Made by a program: the position numbers and the translations under genes
Notes under the pieces: generated by a model
The model's database searches: none
What the model was told of the DNA's origin: nothing
Seen by the model: only the letters and a program-made list of their open reading frames with translations
Shown: one piece after another, positions 1 through 7,723 of the stretch
How positions within the stretch are numbered: the stretch's first letter is position 1
How the letters are laid out: each line of letters starts with the position of its first letter
DNA from: Deltaproteobacteria bacterium
GTDB lineage: Bacteria > Desulfobacterota_B > Binatia > UBA9968
Assembly: GCA_027297485.1 (NCBI GenBank)
Contig: JAPUHZ010000047.1
Coordinates: 1-12,453 of the forward strand
Direction of reading: 5' to 3'
Length of the DNA: 12,453 nucleotides

Positions 1-426
1 GTCCTTCCGGACAGCGACAATGCTGCCGCCCCGGTTGATTCCACCGATAGCCTCAAACTTTAGCGGATCGTATTTTACGATGTCCCGCTTCAAAACCAGA
101 GGGGTAATCACCGTGGAGTGGGTCTGTAAAAGGGTCAGACCATCAGGCTTCGCCTTTAACGCCAGATAGTTAGCCGCTGTGATTCCCCCACCACCCGGCA
201 AATTCTGGTAGATGATTTGCGGATTGCCAGGGAGATATTTAGGCAGGAACTGACCCACGAGGCGAGCCGTGCGGTCGGTTCCCCCGCCGGCCCTTGAAGA
301 GATGACGATCCGGACGGTCTTGCCCTTGAAGGAGACCTCTCCCGACACCGGCTCGACCACCAGCCAAGCCCCTAACAACATTACAAAGAGGCAGATGAAA
401 AAAGTTGTTACTCTACGGATTTGCAT
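1..426 (-). CDS. Bug/TctC-family solute-binding protein, N-terminal part
   Basis: This is the first 142 codons of a periplasmic substrate-binding protein of the tripartite tricarboxylate transporter (Bug/TctC) type; the rest lies beyond the left edge. The ATG at 424-426 is preceded by AAGGAG at good spacing. Residues 1-29 form a signal peptide (basic MQIRR, then a hydrophobic run to about residue 24). The mature part opens with the family hallmarks: KTVRIVI near residues 36-42, GGGTDRTAR at 47-55, and LPGGGG followed by AAN at 76-86. Family members bind carboxylates or aromatic acids in the periplasm and usually work with TctA/TctB membrane proteins, but many are orphans; no TctA/TctB is visible here. 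It follows the ABC-type binding protein gene after about 260 bp holding a palindromic cluster, so shared transcription is uncertain. The ligand cannot be read from the sequence. Confidence 0.9.
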   Translation of the reverse strand, partial: MQIRRVTTFFICLFVMLLGAWLVVEPVSGEVSFKGKTVRIVISSRAGGGTDRTARLVGQFLPKYLPGNPQIIYQNLPGGGGITAANYLALKAKPDGLTLLQTHSTVITPLVLKRDIVKYDPLKFEAIGGINRGGSIVAVRKD

Positions 427-579
427 ATGATTCTCCTTTCACTTGATTTTGCCGAGTTGCTTATCTCTCCGGTCCACTACCATTAAGTCCCTTTCATTTA
501 AAGAGCCCTGCAAAGTCCACCTCTGGGCAAAGAATCGTTCTATAATCACTGGGGACTCCGAAAAAACTTAAAAACCTGC
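427..579. other. Non-coding stretch before the TctC-like gene
   Basis: About 150 bases between the TctC-like start and the palindromic cluster. Apart from the ribosome binding site of the TctC-like gene I see no convincing gene or promoter. Read on the minus strand, T-rich runs at 561-575 follow the palindromic cluster, which could let the cluster act as a weak transcription terminator for the upstream operon. Confidence 0.4.
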
Positions 580-691
580 TTTACCCCGTACCACAGAACG
601 CCCCGCACGTGAGTGCGGGGATGAATAATCTGGACTTCCCCGAAGAGCAGCACCCCAAAGCCACGGACGTAAGTCCGTGGTACGGGGTTTA
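580..691. repeat. Palindromic cluster (REP/IS200-end-like) at the 3' end of the binding-protein gene
   Basis: Visible structure: outer inverted arms ACCCCGTACCAC (583-594) and GTGGTACGGGGT (677-688), extendable to 15 bp with two mismatches (580-594 with 677-691). They enclose a hairpin with 8-bp arms CCCCGCAC/GTGCGGGG and loop GTGA (601-620), and a hairpin with arms CCACGGAC/GTCCGTGG and loop GTAA (661-680). The second hairpin and the outer arms share bases 677-680, so they cannot form together. The extended right arm contains the stop codon of the binding protein (689-691). Known comparison: short paired palindromes of this kind are typical of REP/BIME elements and of ends of IS200/IS605-like tyrosine-transposase elements. 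No transposase is present, so a non-autonomous element is inferred. In the transcript it could also protect the 3' end of the binding-protein mRNA. Confidence 0.7.
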
Positions 692-1777
692 CCGGCCGCG
701 ACCACCAAAAACTTCATCGAACTTTTGCAGCACCTCTTTCTGTCTAGGGAGCCACTCATCGAGGGCCGGAGCCCAGACCTTTACGTCCCCTAAAGTAAAT
801 TTCGTTGGGGTCTTCCGATTGGAGGGCCAACGATTCTGGGCGGCAAAGATCTTCTGGCCCCCTTCAGGGCTGAGCATATAATCGATGAGAAGCGCTGCTG
901 CGTGAGGGTGAGGAGCCTTCTTCGCCAAGGCCACGGCTGAGGGGGGTCGCAGAATCACCGGGTCTGGAATCACAACATCCACGGGGGCCCCTATCTGCTT
1001 CAGTTTAATGAGTGAATGAAGGTAGGCTTCCACCTGTATGGTAAACTCACCTACGGCCAGAAGCTGCGCCATGAGGGTATGACCCCTCCTACGAACCATT
1101 TCCTGGCCGGCGAGCTTGCGGGCGTATTCCATACCCTTCTTCTCTCCCATGGTCCCCAGAATTCCCATGAACCAAGAGTGCGCCTCGGTATCGAGGGCCA
1201 TCTTCCGGCCCTTCCACTCGGGTTTGAGAAGGTCGGAGTAGCTTTTCGGCACCTGCTGTGGTTTTACCTGCGCCGTATTATAGGCCATAACAACCGCCGT
1301 AGTATAGAGAGGATAAAGTATACCTTTGGGGTCCGAGAGTTCTTTAGCGAGGTCCCGTCGGTGAGGAGACTCGTATTTCGCCAGGGCGCCAACCTCCAAC
1401 AAGGTAGGCATACGAAAGGAGTTGGCATTGACAACATCAAGCACGTAGTGCTTGGCGACAAACTCAGTATAAGTCCTCTGCACCACCCTTGAGCCACCAC
1501 CACCGCTGTATTCCACCTCCAGAAAAGGATAGCGCTTTTTGAAACCCTGGAGGATCTGCTGGTTGTCCCGGACATTGCCAGAGCCGTAGTAGATGACCTT
1601 ACCTTCTTTCTTGGCACCCGCTACGAGTCGTTTCTCGCGCTCCGAGGGGGAAAGTCCTCTGAACTCGGCAAGAACTTGAGCGGCATCCTTGGCCAAGGCC
1701 GGAACTCCGGGCATGCTGAGAAACGCCATTAGCCCGATACCGATCCCTAGAAGAAAACAAAATGGTTTTGGTCTCAT
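689..1777 (-). CDS. ABC-type extracellular solute-binding protein (family 1, Fe3+-type fold)
   Basis: A 362-residue periplasmic binding protein of an ABC importer. Residues 1-29 form a signal peptide (MRPKP, hydrophobic core, cleavage likely after PALA at 29). The mature region has the pattern of family 1 (AfuA/FbpA-like) proteins: EGKVIYYGSG near 58-67, a glycine-rich YSGGGGSR, DVVNANSF, and the lobe-closing ALDTEAHSWF. The C-terminal part carries PHPHAAALLIDYMLSPEGGQ, the usual signature near the end of this group. Length is normal (about 330-370). The start ATG has AAGGAG upstream. It lies 76 bp downstream of the fused permease gene on the same strand, so the two very likely form one importer. 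Homologues are annotated for ferric iron, but in operons with catabolic enzymes they may bind organic ligands; the substrate is not determined. Its stop codon lies in the arm of the adjacent palindromic cluster. Confidence 0.92.
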   Translation of the reverse strand: MRPKPFCFLLGIGIGLMAFLSMPGVPALAKDAAQVLAEFRGLSPSEREKRLVAGAKKEGKVIYYGSGNVRDNQQILQGFKKRYPFLEVEYSGGGGSRVVQRTYTEFVAKHYVLDVVNANSFRMPTLLEVGALAKYESPHRRDLAKELSDPKGILYPLYTTAVVMAYNTAQVKPQQVPKSYSDLLKPEWKGRKMALDTEAHSWFMGILGTMGEKKGMEYARKLAGQEMVRRRGHTLMAQLLAVGEFTIQVEAYLHSLIKLKQIGAPVDVVIPDPVILRPPSAVALAKKAPHPHAAALLIDYMLSPEGGQKIFAAQNRWPSNRKTPTKFTLGDVKVWAPALDEWLPRQKEVLQKFDEVFGGRGR

Positions 1778-1853
1778 TTTTTTCCGTTCTCCTTTCTACC
1801 GAACCCTTTTAGTACCATCTCTTATATCTTCGATTCAACGAAGCCGCATGTTG

Positions 1854-3596
1854 CTAGGCATCCAGAATCCCGATCTTGCCTCTCAGCCAGCGCGCGATGA
1901 GTATAATAAAACCCAGTGTGGCAATGAGAACAACCGCCAAGGCGGAGAGGACAGGATATTCGCCGTGTTCCCACATGGAGAAAATGAGCACCGCTACCAC
2001 TTCAGAATTATGACTGTATAGCAGAAGCGAGGTGGAAAGCTCACGAAAAGAATGAATCATCACCCAAATCCACCCCGACACAAACCCTGGAATCAACAAG
2101 GGCAGAGTCACCCGGAAAAAGGTCACACCCCAACTTCCACCGGAGACCTCGCTGGCCTCCTCCAACTCCTTGTGGATCTGGGCCATCGAAGAGTAACAGA
2201 TCCTCATACCATAGGGAAGGTACTTGGTACAGTAAGCTATCAGCAAGATCCACATGGTACCGTAAATACCCACGCGAATCGTTAGGTAAACCCAGATCAA
2301 GGCCAGGCCGACGACGATTCCGGGTATCGCGATAGGAATGAAGGTCAGGCTATCGAGGAGTTTTCGCCCCGGCAATCGGCTTCTTACCACAATCCATGAG
2401 GCCATAGCTGTAAGCAACATCACCCCCGTGGCACTGCTCACGCCCAGTAGAAAGCTATTTTTGAAGGCACGTGCCACAGCCGGGTAGCCGAAGAAGGCGT
2501 ATCTATAGTTATCCAGGGAAACCAAACTCCACATCTGTTTGGATGGGATATTATAAAAGGGGATGAGTGAGGCCCATACCAGGACCAATAAAGGAAGCAC
2601 GTAAAAGACTATCAACGAAGAGAGGATTAAGCCGCCGATTATGTATTTACCCCGCCCCAAATCGATTACTGAAGGTTTAAACCCCTTGCCCGTGATAACC
2701 GCAAATCTTTCCGCACGGGCCGTCGCTCGGTGGTACAATGCGATACCAATCACGCTAATCACAAGATAAAGAGCAGAATAGCTTCCGGCCAATCCGAGAT
2801 CGGTCGGTGGAACGCGCACCGCCCGATAGACCTCCGTGGAAAATACCCAGATGCCGACAGGCATCCCCAGCAGCGCGGGCACCTCAAAGGCCTCTAACCC
2901 TCTCACAAAGCAAATCAGGAAAGTGGCCAAAAAAGAGGGAAGGACCAGCGGCAGCGTGATGCGAAAGAAAGTCGTCAATCTACCGGCCCCTGATGCCAAC
3001 GATGCATCCTCCAAGGACGGATCCATGGAGCGAAATCCAGCCGCCATTAAGAGAAATGCCAACGGCGTGAGATCTAGGCCGTCTACCCAGATCATTCCAC
3101 CAAGGGTGTACACATCAAACAGGGACTGCTCGGTCCCGAATATCTTCATGAAAAAGATATTGATGAGACCGATCTTCGGACTCAACAGAAAGATCCAAGA
3201 AATGGTGGTCAAGATCCCCGGAACAATAATACGCGCCACGGAAAGAAGATAGATCAGTCCTCTAAGCGGCGTATTAGTCCGTTCGGTAATCCAAGCCAGA
3301 AGGGTGCCGAGGCTACAGGCGAAAGCGGTAACACCTAAGCTGAAAATCAAGGTGGTCCATGCCGACTCGTAGATCCGGGGATTGGTATAGGCCTGTTCAA
3401 ATTTGCTCAGGGTAAAGACCCCGGGAATGCCGGGCGGGCCGCTACGAAAACTCCCGTAAAGCAACATCACCAGAGGCACCAAGGAGAGGTAGACAATGAT
3501 TAAGACGGTCCCTGAAGTCAGCAGGATTTTCAGGGGACCATATTCTCTGATCCTACCCCACATGCTGGTGGCAACCCGCGCCCCGTTAGCTAGCAT
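1854..3596 (-). CDS. Fused two-domain ABC transporter permease (FbpB/ThiP-like)
   Basis: A 580-residue inner-membrane permease with two binding-protein-dependent transport domains in one chain, each with several hydrophobic spans (about twelve in total). Each half has the cytoplasmic EAA loop that docks on the ATPase: the first starts EDASLASGAG at residue 196 and ends TLPL near 216; the second starts EEASEVSGGS near 479 and ends TLPL near 500. The two loops resemble each other closely, as expected for a duplicated domain. Size and layout match ferric-iron or thiamine type permeases (FbpB, ThiP). The ATG at 3594-3596 lies inside the end of the cupin gene, giving an 11-bp overlap that suggests translational coupling; GAGGGG sits just before it at tight spacing. 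The binding protein follows immediately downstream. No ATPase gene is seen in the window, so it must be beyond the left edge, elsewhere, or shared. Confidence 0.93.
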   Translation of the reverse strand: MLANGARVATSMWGRIREYGPLKILLTSGTVLIIVYLSLVPLVMLLYGSFRSGPPGIPGVFTLSKFEQAYTNPRIYESAWTTLIFSLGVTAFACSLGTLLAWITERTNTPLRGLIYLLSVARIIVPGILTTISWIFLLSPKIGLINIFFMKIFGTEQSLFDVYTLGGMIWVDGLDLTPLAFLLMAAGFRSMDPSLEDASLASGAGRLTTFFRITLPLVLPSFLATFLICFVRGLEAFEVPALLGMPVGIWVFSTEVYRAVRVPPTDLGLAGSYSALYLVISVIGIALYHRATARAERFAVITGKGFKPSVIDLGRGKYIIGGLILSSLIVFYVLPLLVLVWASLIPFYNIPSKQMWSLVSLDNYRYAFFGYPAVARAFKNSFLLGVSSATGVMLLTAMASWIVVRSRLPGRKLLDSLTFIPIAIPGIVVGLALIWVYLTIRVGIYGTMWILLIAYCTKYLPYGMRICYSSMAQIHKELEEASEVSGGSWGVTFFRVTLPLLIPGFVSGWIWVMIHSFRELSTSLLLYSHNSEVVAVLIFSMWEHGEYPVLSALAVVLIATLGFIILIARWLRGKIGILDA

Positions 3597-4647
3597 GGCC
3601 CCTCATTGCGCTCTCCCCGTGTTGCGTGACCGCGTAGCCCAGACGCTCCATTGCAATTCGGTTGCTGTGCACTAGAAAGCGTGCCGGCTCCTCCCCGGGG
3701 TTGAAGTGCTGGTGCCAGGCAAAGACAGGGATCGATAACGCATCGCCTGCCTTCCAGTCATATCTCCGATCCTCGACGATACTGTAGCCCTCGCCCGCGA
3801 GCACATAATTAATTTCCTCATGCATATGCCGATGGGCTCCTGACCTTTGACCAGGAAGGATTTCGGCAATCAGACTCGCCAATGTGCTCACGCGGAAACC
3901 CCGTTTGGGATCCACGGCCAGGGCGATTCTCCCCATCGGGCTTTCCTCGAAAGCCAAATCCTTCCCCTTCACGAGAACCTTTCCCTTACGCCTTTGCCTC
4001 TCCTCTCTCTCAGAGAACTTAACCTGCTCGATGTACAGGTCCCAGGTGGACTTCCCTCTGCCATTTTTTTTAGCTCCCATGCCTTTCCTTTCTTCAGCCC
4101 CGTCTTTACCCGGGATCAAAGAACGGCGGGCCAGATCGCTCTGCTGAGCGTAAATCCAGTATTCCGGGTAACGCTCATCCTCATAAACAGCAATGCCCAA
4201 AGCCATAGACATAGGCCCGCTCGTGCAGGCCGAATAGACCACGTCCCTGTCGCCGCTGTTAATATGACGATGCCAAGCAAAGATCGGCACGCAAATAAAA
4301 TCTCCCGCCTCCCAGTCATACCTTACGCTATCGATAATACTGTGTCCCCTTCCTTCCAGGATGTAAATCACCGCTTCTACCGTATGGCGATGCCCCAGAG
4401 TTTTCCATCCCCCACCCTCTTCATCTCCGGGAGGCAGAGAGCGGATCCAGAAACGGATCGCACGGTTATTCCACCCGATTCGTGGATCGATAATAAAGGT
4501 TGTCCGATAAGGCTCACGACCTTCAGCCCAGATCTCCTCGGACTTGACATGAACCGGGGTTTTTTTCCTTCGCTCGAGTTCTTCCTTGCCAAAGAGCACG
4601 TGCTCCATGCTCATTCGCAGATGATCTTCACGCTTAGGCTGGGCCAT
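3586..4647 (-). CDS. Bicupin metal-binding protein
   Basis: A protein of 353 residues with two cupin beta-barrels, apparently an internal duplication: RYDWEAGDFICVP then WHRHIN in the first half, RYDWKAGD then WHQHFN in the second. Domain 1 (about 60-160) has candidate metal ligands H86, H88, E91 and H126; domain 2 (about 235-340) has H272, H274, E278 and H312. Both therefore look able to bind a metal. Bicupins of this size include gentisate dioxygenase relatives and small-molecule-binding proteins, but I cannot name a reaction. A GTG at 4686 would add 13 residues; I chose the ATG at 4647 because GAGGAAAGA lies directly upstream. It is the first gene of a minus-strand operon with the permease and binding protein, and divergent from the UbiD-family gene. 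This suggests work on, or sensing of, the imported compound (inference). Confidence 0.85.
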   Translation of the reverse strand: MAQPKREDHLRMSMEHVLFGKEELERRKKTPVHVKSEEIWAEGREPYRTTFIIDPRIGWNNRAIRFWIRSLPPGDEEGGGWKTLGHRHTVEAVIYILEGRGHSIIDSVRYDWEAGDFICVPIFAWHRHINSGDRDVVYSACTSGPMSMALGIAVYEDERYPEYWIYAQQSDLARRSLIPGKDGAEERKGMGAKKNGRGKSTWDLYIEQVKFSEREERQRRKGKVLVKGKDLAFEESPMGRIALAVDPKRGFRVSTLASLIAEILPGQRSGAHRHMHEEINYVLAGEGYSIVEDRRYDWKAGDALSIPVFAWHQHFNPGEEPARFLVHSNRIAMERLGYAVTQHGESAMRGHAS

Positions 4648-4684
4648 CTTCTTTCCTCGATTTTCCGAGCCGCTTAGCTCCTGC

Positions 4685-4717
4685 ACAAACCACCGGATTA
4701 ATCCATTGTTGGTTTGT
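4685..4717. promoter_or_regulatory. Nested inverted repeats in the cupin-operon leader
   Basis: Arms ACAAACCA (4685-4692) and TGGTTTGT (4710-4717) flank a perfect 10-bp palindrome GGATTAATCC (4695-4704). The set lies between the proposed -10 of the cupin operon and its ribosome binding site, close to the expected transcription start. This arrangement suits a dimeric repressor operator, or a hairpin at the 5' end of the mRNA. No regulator gene is present in the window, so the protein that would bind is unknown. Confidence 0.45.
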
Positions 4718-4728
4718 CCCTCAGCGCC

Positions 4729-4757
4729 CTTTTAATCGAGCGCAGACCCAGAATCAA
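4729..4757 (-). promoter_or_regulatory. Candidate sigma-70 promoter for the cupin-permease-binding protein operon
   Basis: On the minus strand, TTGATT (4752-4757) and TAAAAG (4729-4734) are separated by exactly 17 bases. Each matches four or five of six consensus positions. A start near 4722 would place the nested inverted repeats at the very 5' end of the transcript and leave a leader of about 75 bases. Confidence 0.35.
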
Positions 4758-4798
4758 GAGGAAGGGACAGATCCGGGAGAGGCCGGACAATTGATACC

Positions 4799-4828
4799 TT
4801 GACTATCTATATTGAAATAATTTATATA
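4799..4828 (+). promoter_or_regulatory. Candidate sigma-70 promoter for the UbiD-family gene
   Basis: TTGACT (4799-4804) is followed after 18 bases by TATATA (4823-4828), or after 17 bases by TTATAT (4822-4827), in a conspicuously AT-rich tract of the intergenic region. A start near 4835 would give a leader of about 35 bases ending in GGGAGGA before the ATG at 4870. Confidence 0.5.
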
Positions 4829-4869
4829 TGTAGAGTTTGTCTTAAATTACGGCCAATTTGGGAGGAAAA

Positions 4870-6297
4870 ATGGCTTACCGTGATCTTCGTGCACATCTTG
4901 CGGCCCTTGAAGAAAAAGGGAAACTCAAGCGGGTTAAAAAAGAGGTTGATAAGGATTGGGAAATTGCCGCTGTTTGTCGACAGCTCTTTTACAAGATACC
5001 CAGCGACCAGAGGCCCGCCGTAATGTTTGATAATGTGAAGGGCTTTAGCATTCCGGTGGTAGCCGGGGTTTTAGGTGCCTCCCGGGAGATCTATGCGATC
5101 GGCCTGGAAACGGATTCGGTAGAGGGGATCAATCGAAAATGGGATCGGGCCTTAGAGAAGCCCATTCCCCCGCGGATCGTCAAGGATGGACCCTGTAAGG
5201 AAAACATCTTGATCGGCGGAAATGTGGACATTCTCAAACTGCCCGTACCGGTTTGGACCGTGGGGGAGGACCCCGGACCGTTTTTCACCTCGCCTTATGT
5301 GATCACCAAAGATCCGGAAACGGGCGTGCGCAACGTGGGAACTTACCGAATGGAGGTGAAGGGACCTAACAAGACCGGCTTTCTCATCGGAAAGCGTCAA
5401 GATGCAGCGTGGCATGTAAGGAAAAACGAGGAGCAGAACAAACCCACACCTGTGGCCGTGGTTATCGGCACAGATCCGGTTATCGGTTACGTCTCGGTCT
5501 CCAAAATTTCTGACACCTTGGATGAATTTGCTGTGGCTGGAGGGCTGCGCGGCGAGCCGGTGGAGATGATCCCTTGCGAGACGGTCCCGTTGGAAGTGCC
5601 CGCGACTGCAGAAATTGTCCTGGAAGGAGAGATCCCCCCCAACGTGCGGGAGATGGAAGGGCCTTTCGGAGAATATACCGGGTATATGGGTCCCGCGGGG
5701 CAACAGCCTATCTTCCTAATTAAGTGCATGACCTTCCGCAACAACCCCATCTATCAAGCCTTCATCAGTCAGCGGCCCCCTTCGGAGTCAAGCTGTATTC
5801 GTGGTGTGGGGCGCGAATGGCCGCTTTATAAGCATCTCAAGCATACTTTGAATCTCCCTATCAAAGATGTGAGGCTCAAAGAGGCCGGCGGAAGCGGCGC
5901 CTATGTCGTGGTATCGATGAATAAACAATTTGAAGGTCAGGTGAGGCAGGTCATGTACGGGATCTGGTCGTTAAGAACCGGCTTCGGGAAATTTACTGTA
6001 GTTGTGGACGACGACATAAATATCTGGGACGACTTTACTCTGGACTGGGCCTTAAGTTGGAGGGTGAGGCCGGATAGGGATATCTACATAGAAAAGGATG
6101 TGCAGGCTGTGGGCCTGGATCCATCTCAGGCCTCTCCCTCTGTCCCCCAGCACGATCCGAGCCGTGATGTCGGCTCCCGTGTCGCCATCGATGCCACCAA
6201 AAAGCACGAGTACCCGGCGATCTCCTTACCTCCGGAAGAGCATCTCGATTTGGTTGCGGCCGGGTGGAAAGAGTATGGGATGGAAGAAGAAAGGTAA
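4870..6297 (+). CDS. UbiD-family prenyl-FMN-dependent decarboxylase
   Basis: A 475-residue cytoplasmic (de)carboxylase of the UbiD family. These enzymes use prenylated FMN made by a UbiX partner to remove or add CO2 on aromatic or alpha,beta-unsaturated acids. The catalytic Glu-Arg-Glu set is recognisable: R160 in NVGTYR, and E263 and E268 in [10 protein letters not shown], spaced as in the family. H182 (WHVRK) and E229 (RGEP) are likely metal/cofactor ligands. Length is normal for the family (about 450-500), so the gene looks complete. The in-frame TTG at 4858 is ignored because GGGAGGA sits four bases before the ATG at 4870. No ubiX is seen in the window. The gene is divergent from the cupin/uptake operon and convergent with the CoxS-like gene, a setting that favours catabolism of an imported acid over ubiquinone synthesis (inference). 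The substrate is unknown. Confidence 0.93.
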   Translation: MAYRDLRAHLAALEEKGKLKRVKKEVDKDWEIAAVCRQLFYKIPSDQRPAVMFDNVKGFSIPVVAGVLGASREIYAIGLETDSVEGINRKWDRALEKPIPPRIVKDGPCKENILIGGNVDILKLPVPVWTVGEDPGPFFTSPYVITKDPETGVRNVGTYRMEVKGPNKTGFLIGKRQDAAWHVRKNEEQNKPTPVAVVIGTDPVIGYVSVSKISDTLDEFAVAGGLRGEPVEMIPCETVPLEVPATAEIVLEGEIPPNVREMEGPFGEYTGYMGPAGQQPIFLIKCMTFRNNPIYQAFISQRPPSESSCIRGVGREWPLYKHLKHTLNLPIKDVRLKEAGGSGAYVVVSMNKQFEGQVRQVMYGIWSLRTGFGKFTVVVDDDINIWDDFTLDWALSWRVRPDRDIYIEKDVQAVGLDPSQASPSVPQHDPSRDVGSRVAIDATKKHEYPAISLPPEEHLDLVAAGWKEYGMEEER

Positions 6298-6318
6298 AAA
6301 CTTATTTTAACTTTTTAC
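6294..6318. terminator. Weak AT-rich stem between convergent genes
   Basis: GTAAAAA (6294-6300) and TTTTTAC (6312-6318) form a 7-bp inverted repeat with an 11-base loop, overlapping the UbiD-family stop codon. It fills the 23-bp gap between the convergent UbiD-family and CoxS-like genes. It has T runs on both strands but no GC-rich stem, so termination would be weak or bidirectional at best. Confidence 0.3.
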
Positions 6319-6320
6319 TT

Positions 6321-6830
6321 TTAACCTTTGCCTTTCATTACCTTCGCTGCCGCCATGATCGACTCGATAATTTTTTTGTAGCCTGTGCAGCGACAGATAT
6401 TTCCGTGCATAAATTGGGTGATCTCCTCCTCGGTGGGGTCAGGATTCTCATCCAAAAGTGCCCGAGCTGTCAGGATCATTCCTGGGGTACAAAAACCGCA
6501 TTGCAAGCCGCCCTTCTCGATGAATGTCTCCTGCAGAGGATGAAGTCTGCCGTTCTGGGCGAGTCCCTCGATGGTCAGGACCTCCCGACCCCCCGCCTCA
6601 AAGGCAAGCAGAGTGCAGGAGCTAACCGGCCGGCCGTCCAAGAGCAGCGTGCACGTCCCGCATACCTGAACATCACAGGACCTCTTGGCCCCTTTTAACC
6701 CTAGGCGATCGCGGATAACGTCCAACAAAAGCTCATGGGGCTCCACCTCAATCTCATGCAGACTTCCATTAACTGTCAAGGAGATAGGAATGATTTGCCG
6801 CTCGCTCCGTTTCAACATCACGTTAGACAT
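6321..6830 (-). CDS. [2Fe-2S] subunit of a xanthine dehydrogenase/CO dehydrogenase-type hydroxylase (CoxS-like)
   Basis: A 169-residue small subunit of a molybdenum hydroxylase. It relays electrons from the molybdenum site to FAD. The N-terminal plant-ferredoxin fold carries C52, C57, C60 and C72 (CDVQVCGTC then SC); the C-terminal helical domain carries C111, C114, C146 and C148 (QCGFCTPGM and NICRCTGY). All eight cluster cysteines are present. An upstream ATG at 6878 would add 16 residues but overlap the FAD-subunit gene by 56 bases; I chose the ATG at 6830, which overlaps it by 8 bases and has GGAGAG upstream. It is last in a G-M-S gene set. The family includes CoxS, HcrC (4-hydroxybenzoyl-CoA reductase) and nicotinate or quinoline hydroxylase subunits, which sequence alone does not separate. 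The usual large catalytic subunit is not in the window. Confidence 0.93.
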   Translation of the reverse strand: MSNVMLKRSERQIIPISLTVNGSLHEIEVEPHELLLDVIRDRLGLKGAKRSCDVQVCGTCTLLLDGRPVSSCTLLAFEAGGREVLTIEGLAQNGRLHPLQETFIEKGGLQCGFCTPGMILTARALLDENPDPTEEEITQFMHGNICRCTGYKKIIESIMAAAKVMKGKG

Positions 6831-7722
6831 GAAGCTCTCCGTGTCCCTTCTCTTCGGGTAGACACTGCCTATAGGCATGCTGAAACGCCCTCTTCAACAG
6901 GACCTGAACGATGTGTTCCTTGTAATCCTGAGAGCCGTGAAGATCGCTGATAGCTTGGGAGGCATGGCCGGCGATCTCTCCGGCAGTGGCGACATAATGA
7001 GGTGCCTCATCGAGGCCCCTGTCTTTAAGAAGGCTCTCCGCCTCTTCCATCCGCTTGGGCACAGGCCCTGCACAACCCACAGCTATCCGCACATCCGTGA
7101 TAGACTTCCTCTCTCCATCTAAAGCCAGTAGAAGTGCCACTCCCACACTGGGCCGCTCCAGATAGCCGAACTTGATGTAAGTCACGCCGGAACGCTCAGG
7201 CGGAAGGGGTACCTGAATCTCGGTAAGCAGCTCATCCGGCTCCAAGCAGGTTTCATAGGCATCTACAAAAAACCGTTCCACTGGGATTTCCCGCCTGGAT
7301 GATCCCTTCTCGGCAATCAGTGTCGCCCCCAAAGCCAAGAGTAATGTGCCCGGGTCGGCATGGGGCTCGGCAAAGCAAAGATTTCCCCCGAGCGTGCCTA
7401 CCTCCCGCACCCTGATATTGGCGACGTTCTGCTCCATGTGGACTAAAGCCGGGAGGCGCTCCTGGAGGAGTGGGGAAGAACCCAGCTTGCGGTGCGTTGC
7501 CAGTGCGCCGACATGGACCGCATGATCCTCCGGTTTTACCAGCTCCAGATCCCGGATCTTCTTAATGTTGATGAGGCGCTCAAACTGGATCAGCCCTTCC
7601 TTCATGGCCAAGAGCATTTCGGTTCCGCCGGCATAGACCTTGGCAGATTCGCCGTACCGGCCGAGAAGATCGGATGCCTCTTTTACGCTCTCCGGCTCCT
7701 CTATGCGGAATCGTCGCAGCAT
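6823..7722 (-). CDS. FAD-binding subunit of a molybdenum hydroxylase (CoxM-like)
   Basis: A 299-residue medium subunit that carries FAD and passes electrons onward to an acceptor. The two FAD motifs are clear: AGGTEMLL at 31-38 and TLGGNLC at 110-116, followed by the family's AEPHADP. Length is typical (about 280-300), and the C-terminal CO-dehydrogenase flavoprotein domain is present (VAVGCAGPVPKRMEEAE near 205-225). It starts one base after the CoxG-like stop codon (TAA-g-ATG) and its own stop overlaps the CoxS-like start, so all three genes are tightly coupled. It could belong to a CO dehydrogenase, an aromatic-CoA reductase or an N-heterocycle hydroxylase. The absence of a large subunit beside it leaves the substrate open. 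Confidence 0.93.
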   Translation of the reverse strand: MLRRFRIEEPESVKEASDLLGRYGESAKVYAGGTEMLLAMKEGLIQFERLINIKKIRDLELVKPEDHAVHVGALATHRKLGSSPLLQERLPALVHMEQNVANIRVREVGTLGGNLCFAEPHADPGTLLLALGATLIAEKGSSRREIPVERFFVDAYETCLEPDELLTEIQVPLPPERSGVTYIKFGYLERPSVGVALLLALDGERKSITDVRIAVGCAGPVPKRMEEAESLLKDRGLDEAPHYVATAGEIAGHASQAISDLHGSQDYKEHIVQVLLKRAFQHAYRQCLPEEKGHGELHV

Positions 7723-7723
7723 C

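Noticed and set aside
490..540. Possible sigma-54 site (GG and GC ten bases apart) before the TctC-like gene
   Set aside because: The GG-N10-GC spacing is present but the surrounding TTGC core is missing.
1828..1843. Small hairpin CTTCG-N6-CGAAG between the permease and binding-protein genes
   Set aside because: Only 5 bp of stem and no T run; too weak to call a terminator or processing site.
3847..4677. Long plus-strand frame (276 codons) opposite the bicupin gene
   Set aside because: The minus strand has clear duplicated cupin motifs with metal ligands; the plus frame has no domain signature and is a shadow.
5152..5703. Minus-strand frame of 183 codons inside the UbiD-family gene
   Set aside because: It lies wholly opposite UbiD catalytic motifs, with a His-rich, low-plausibility composition.
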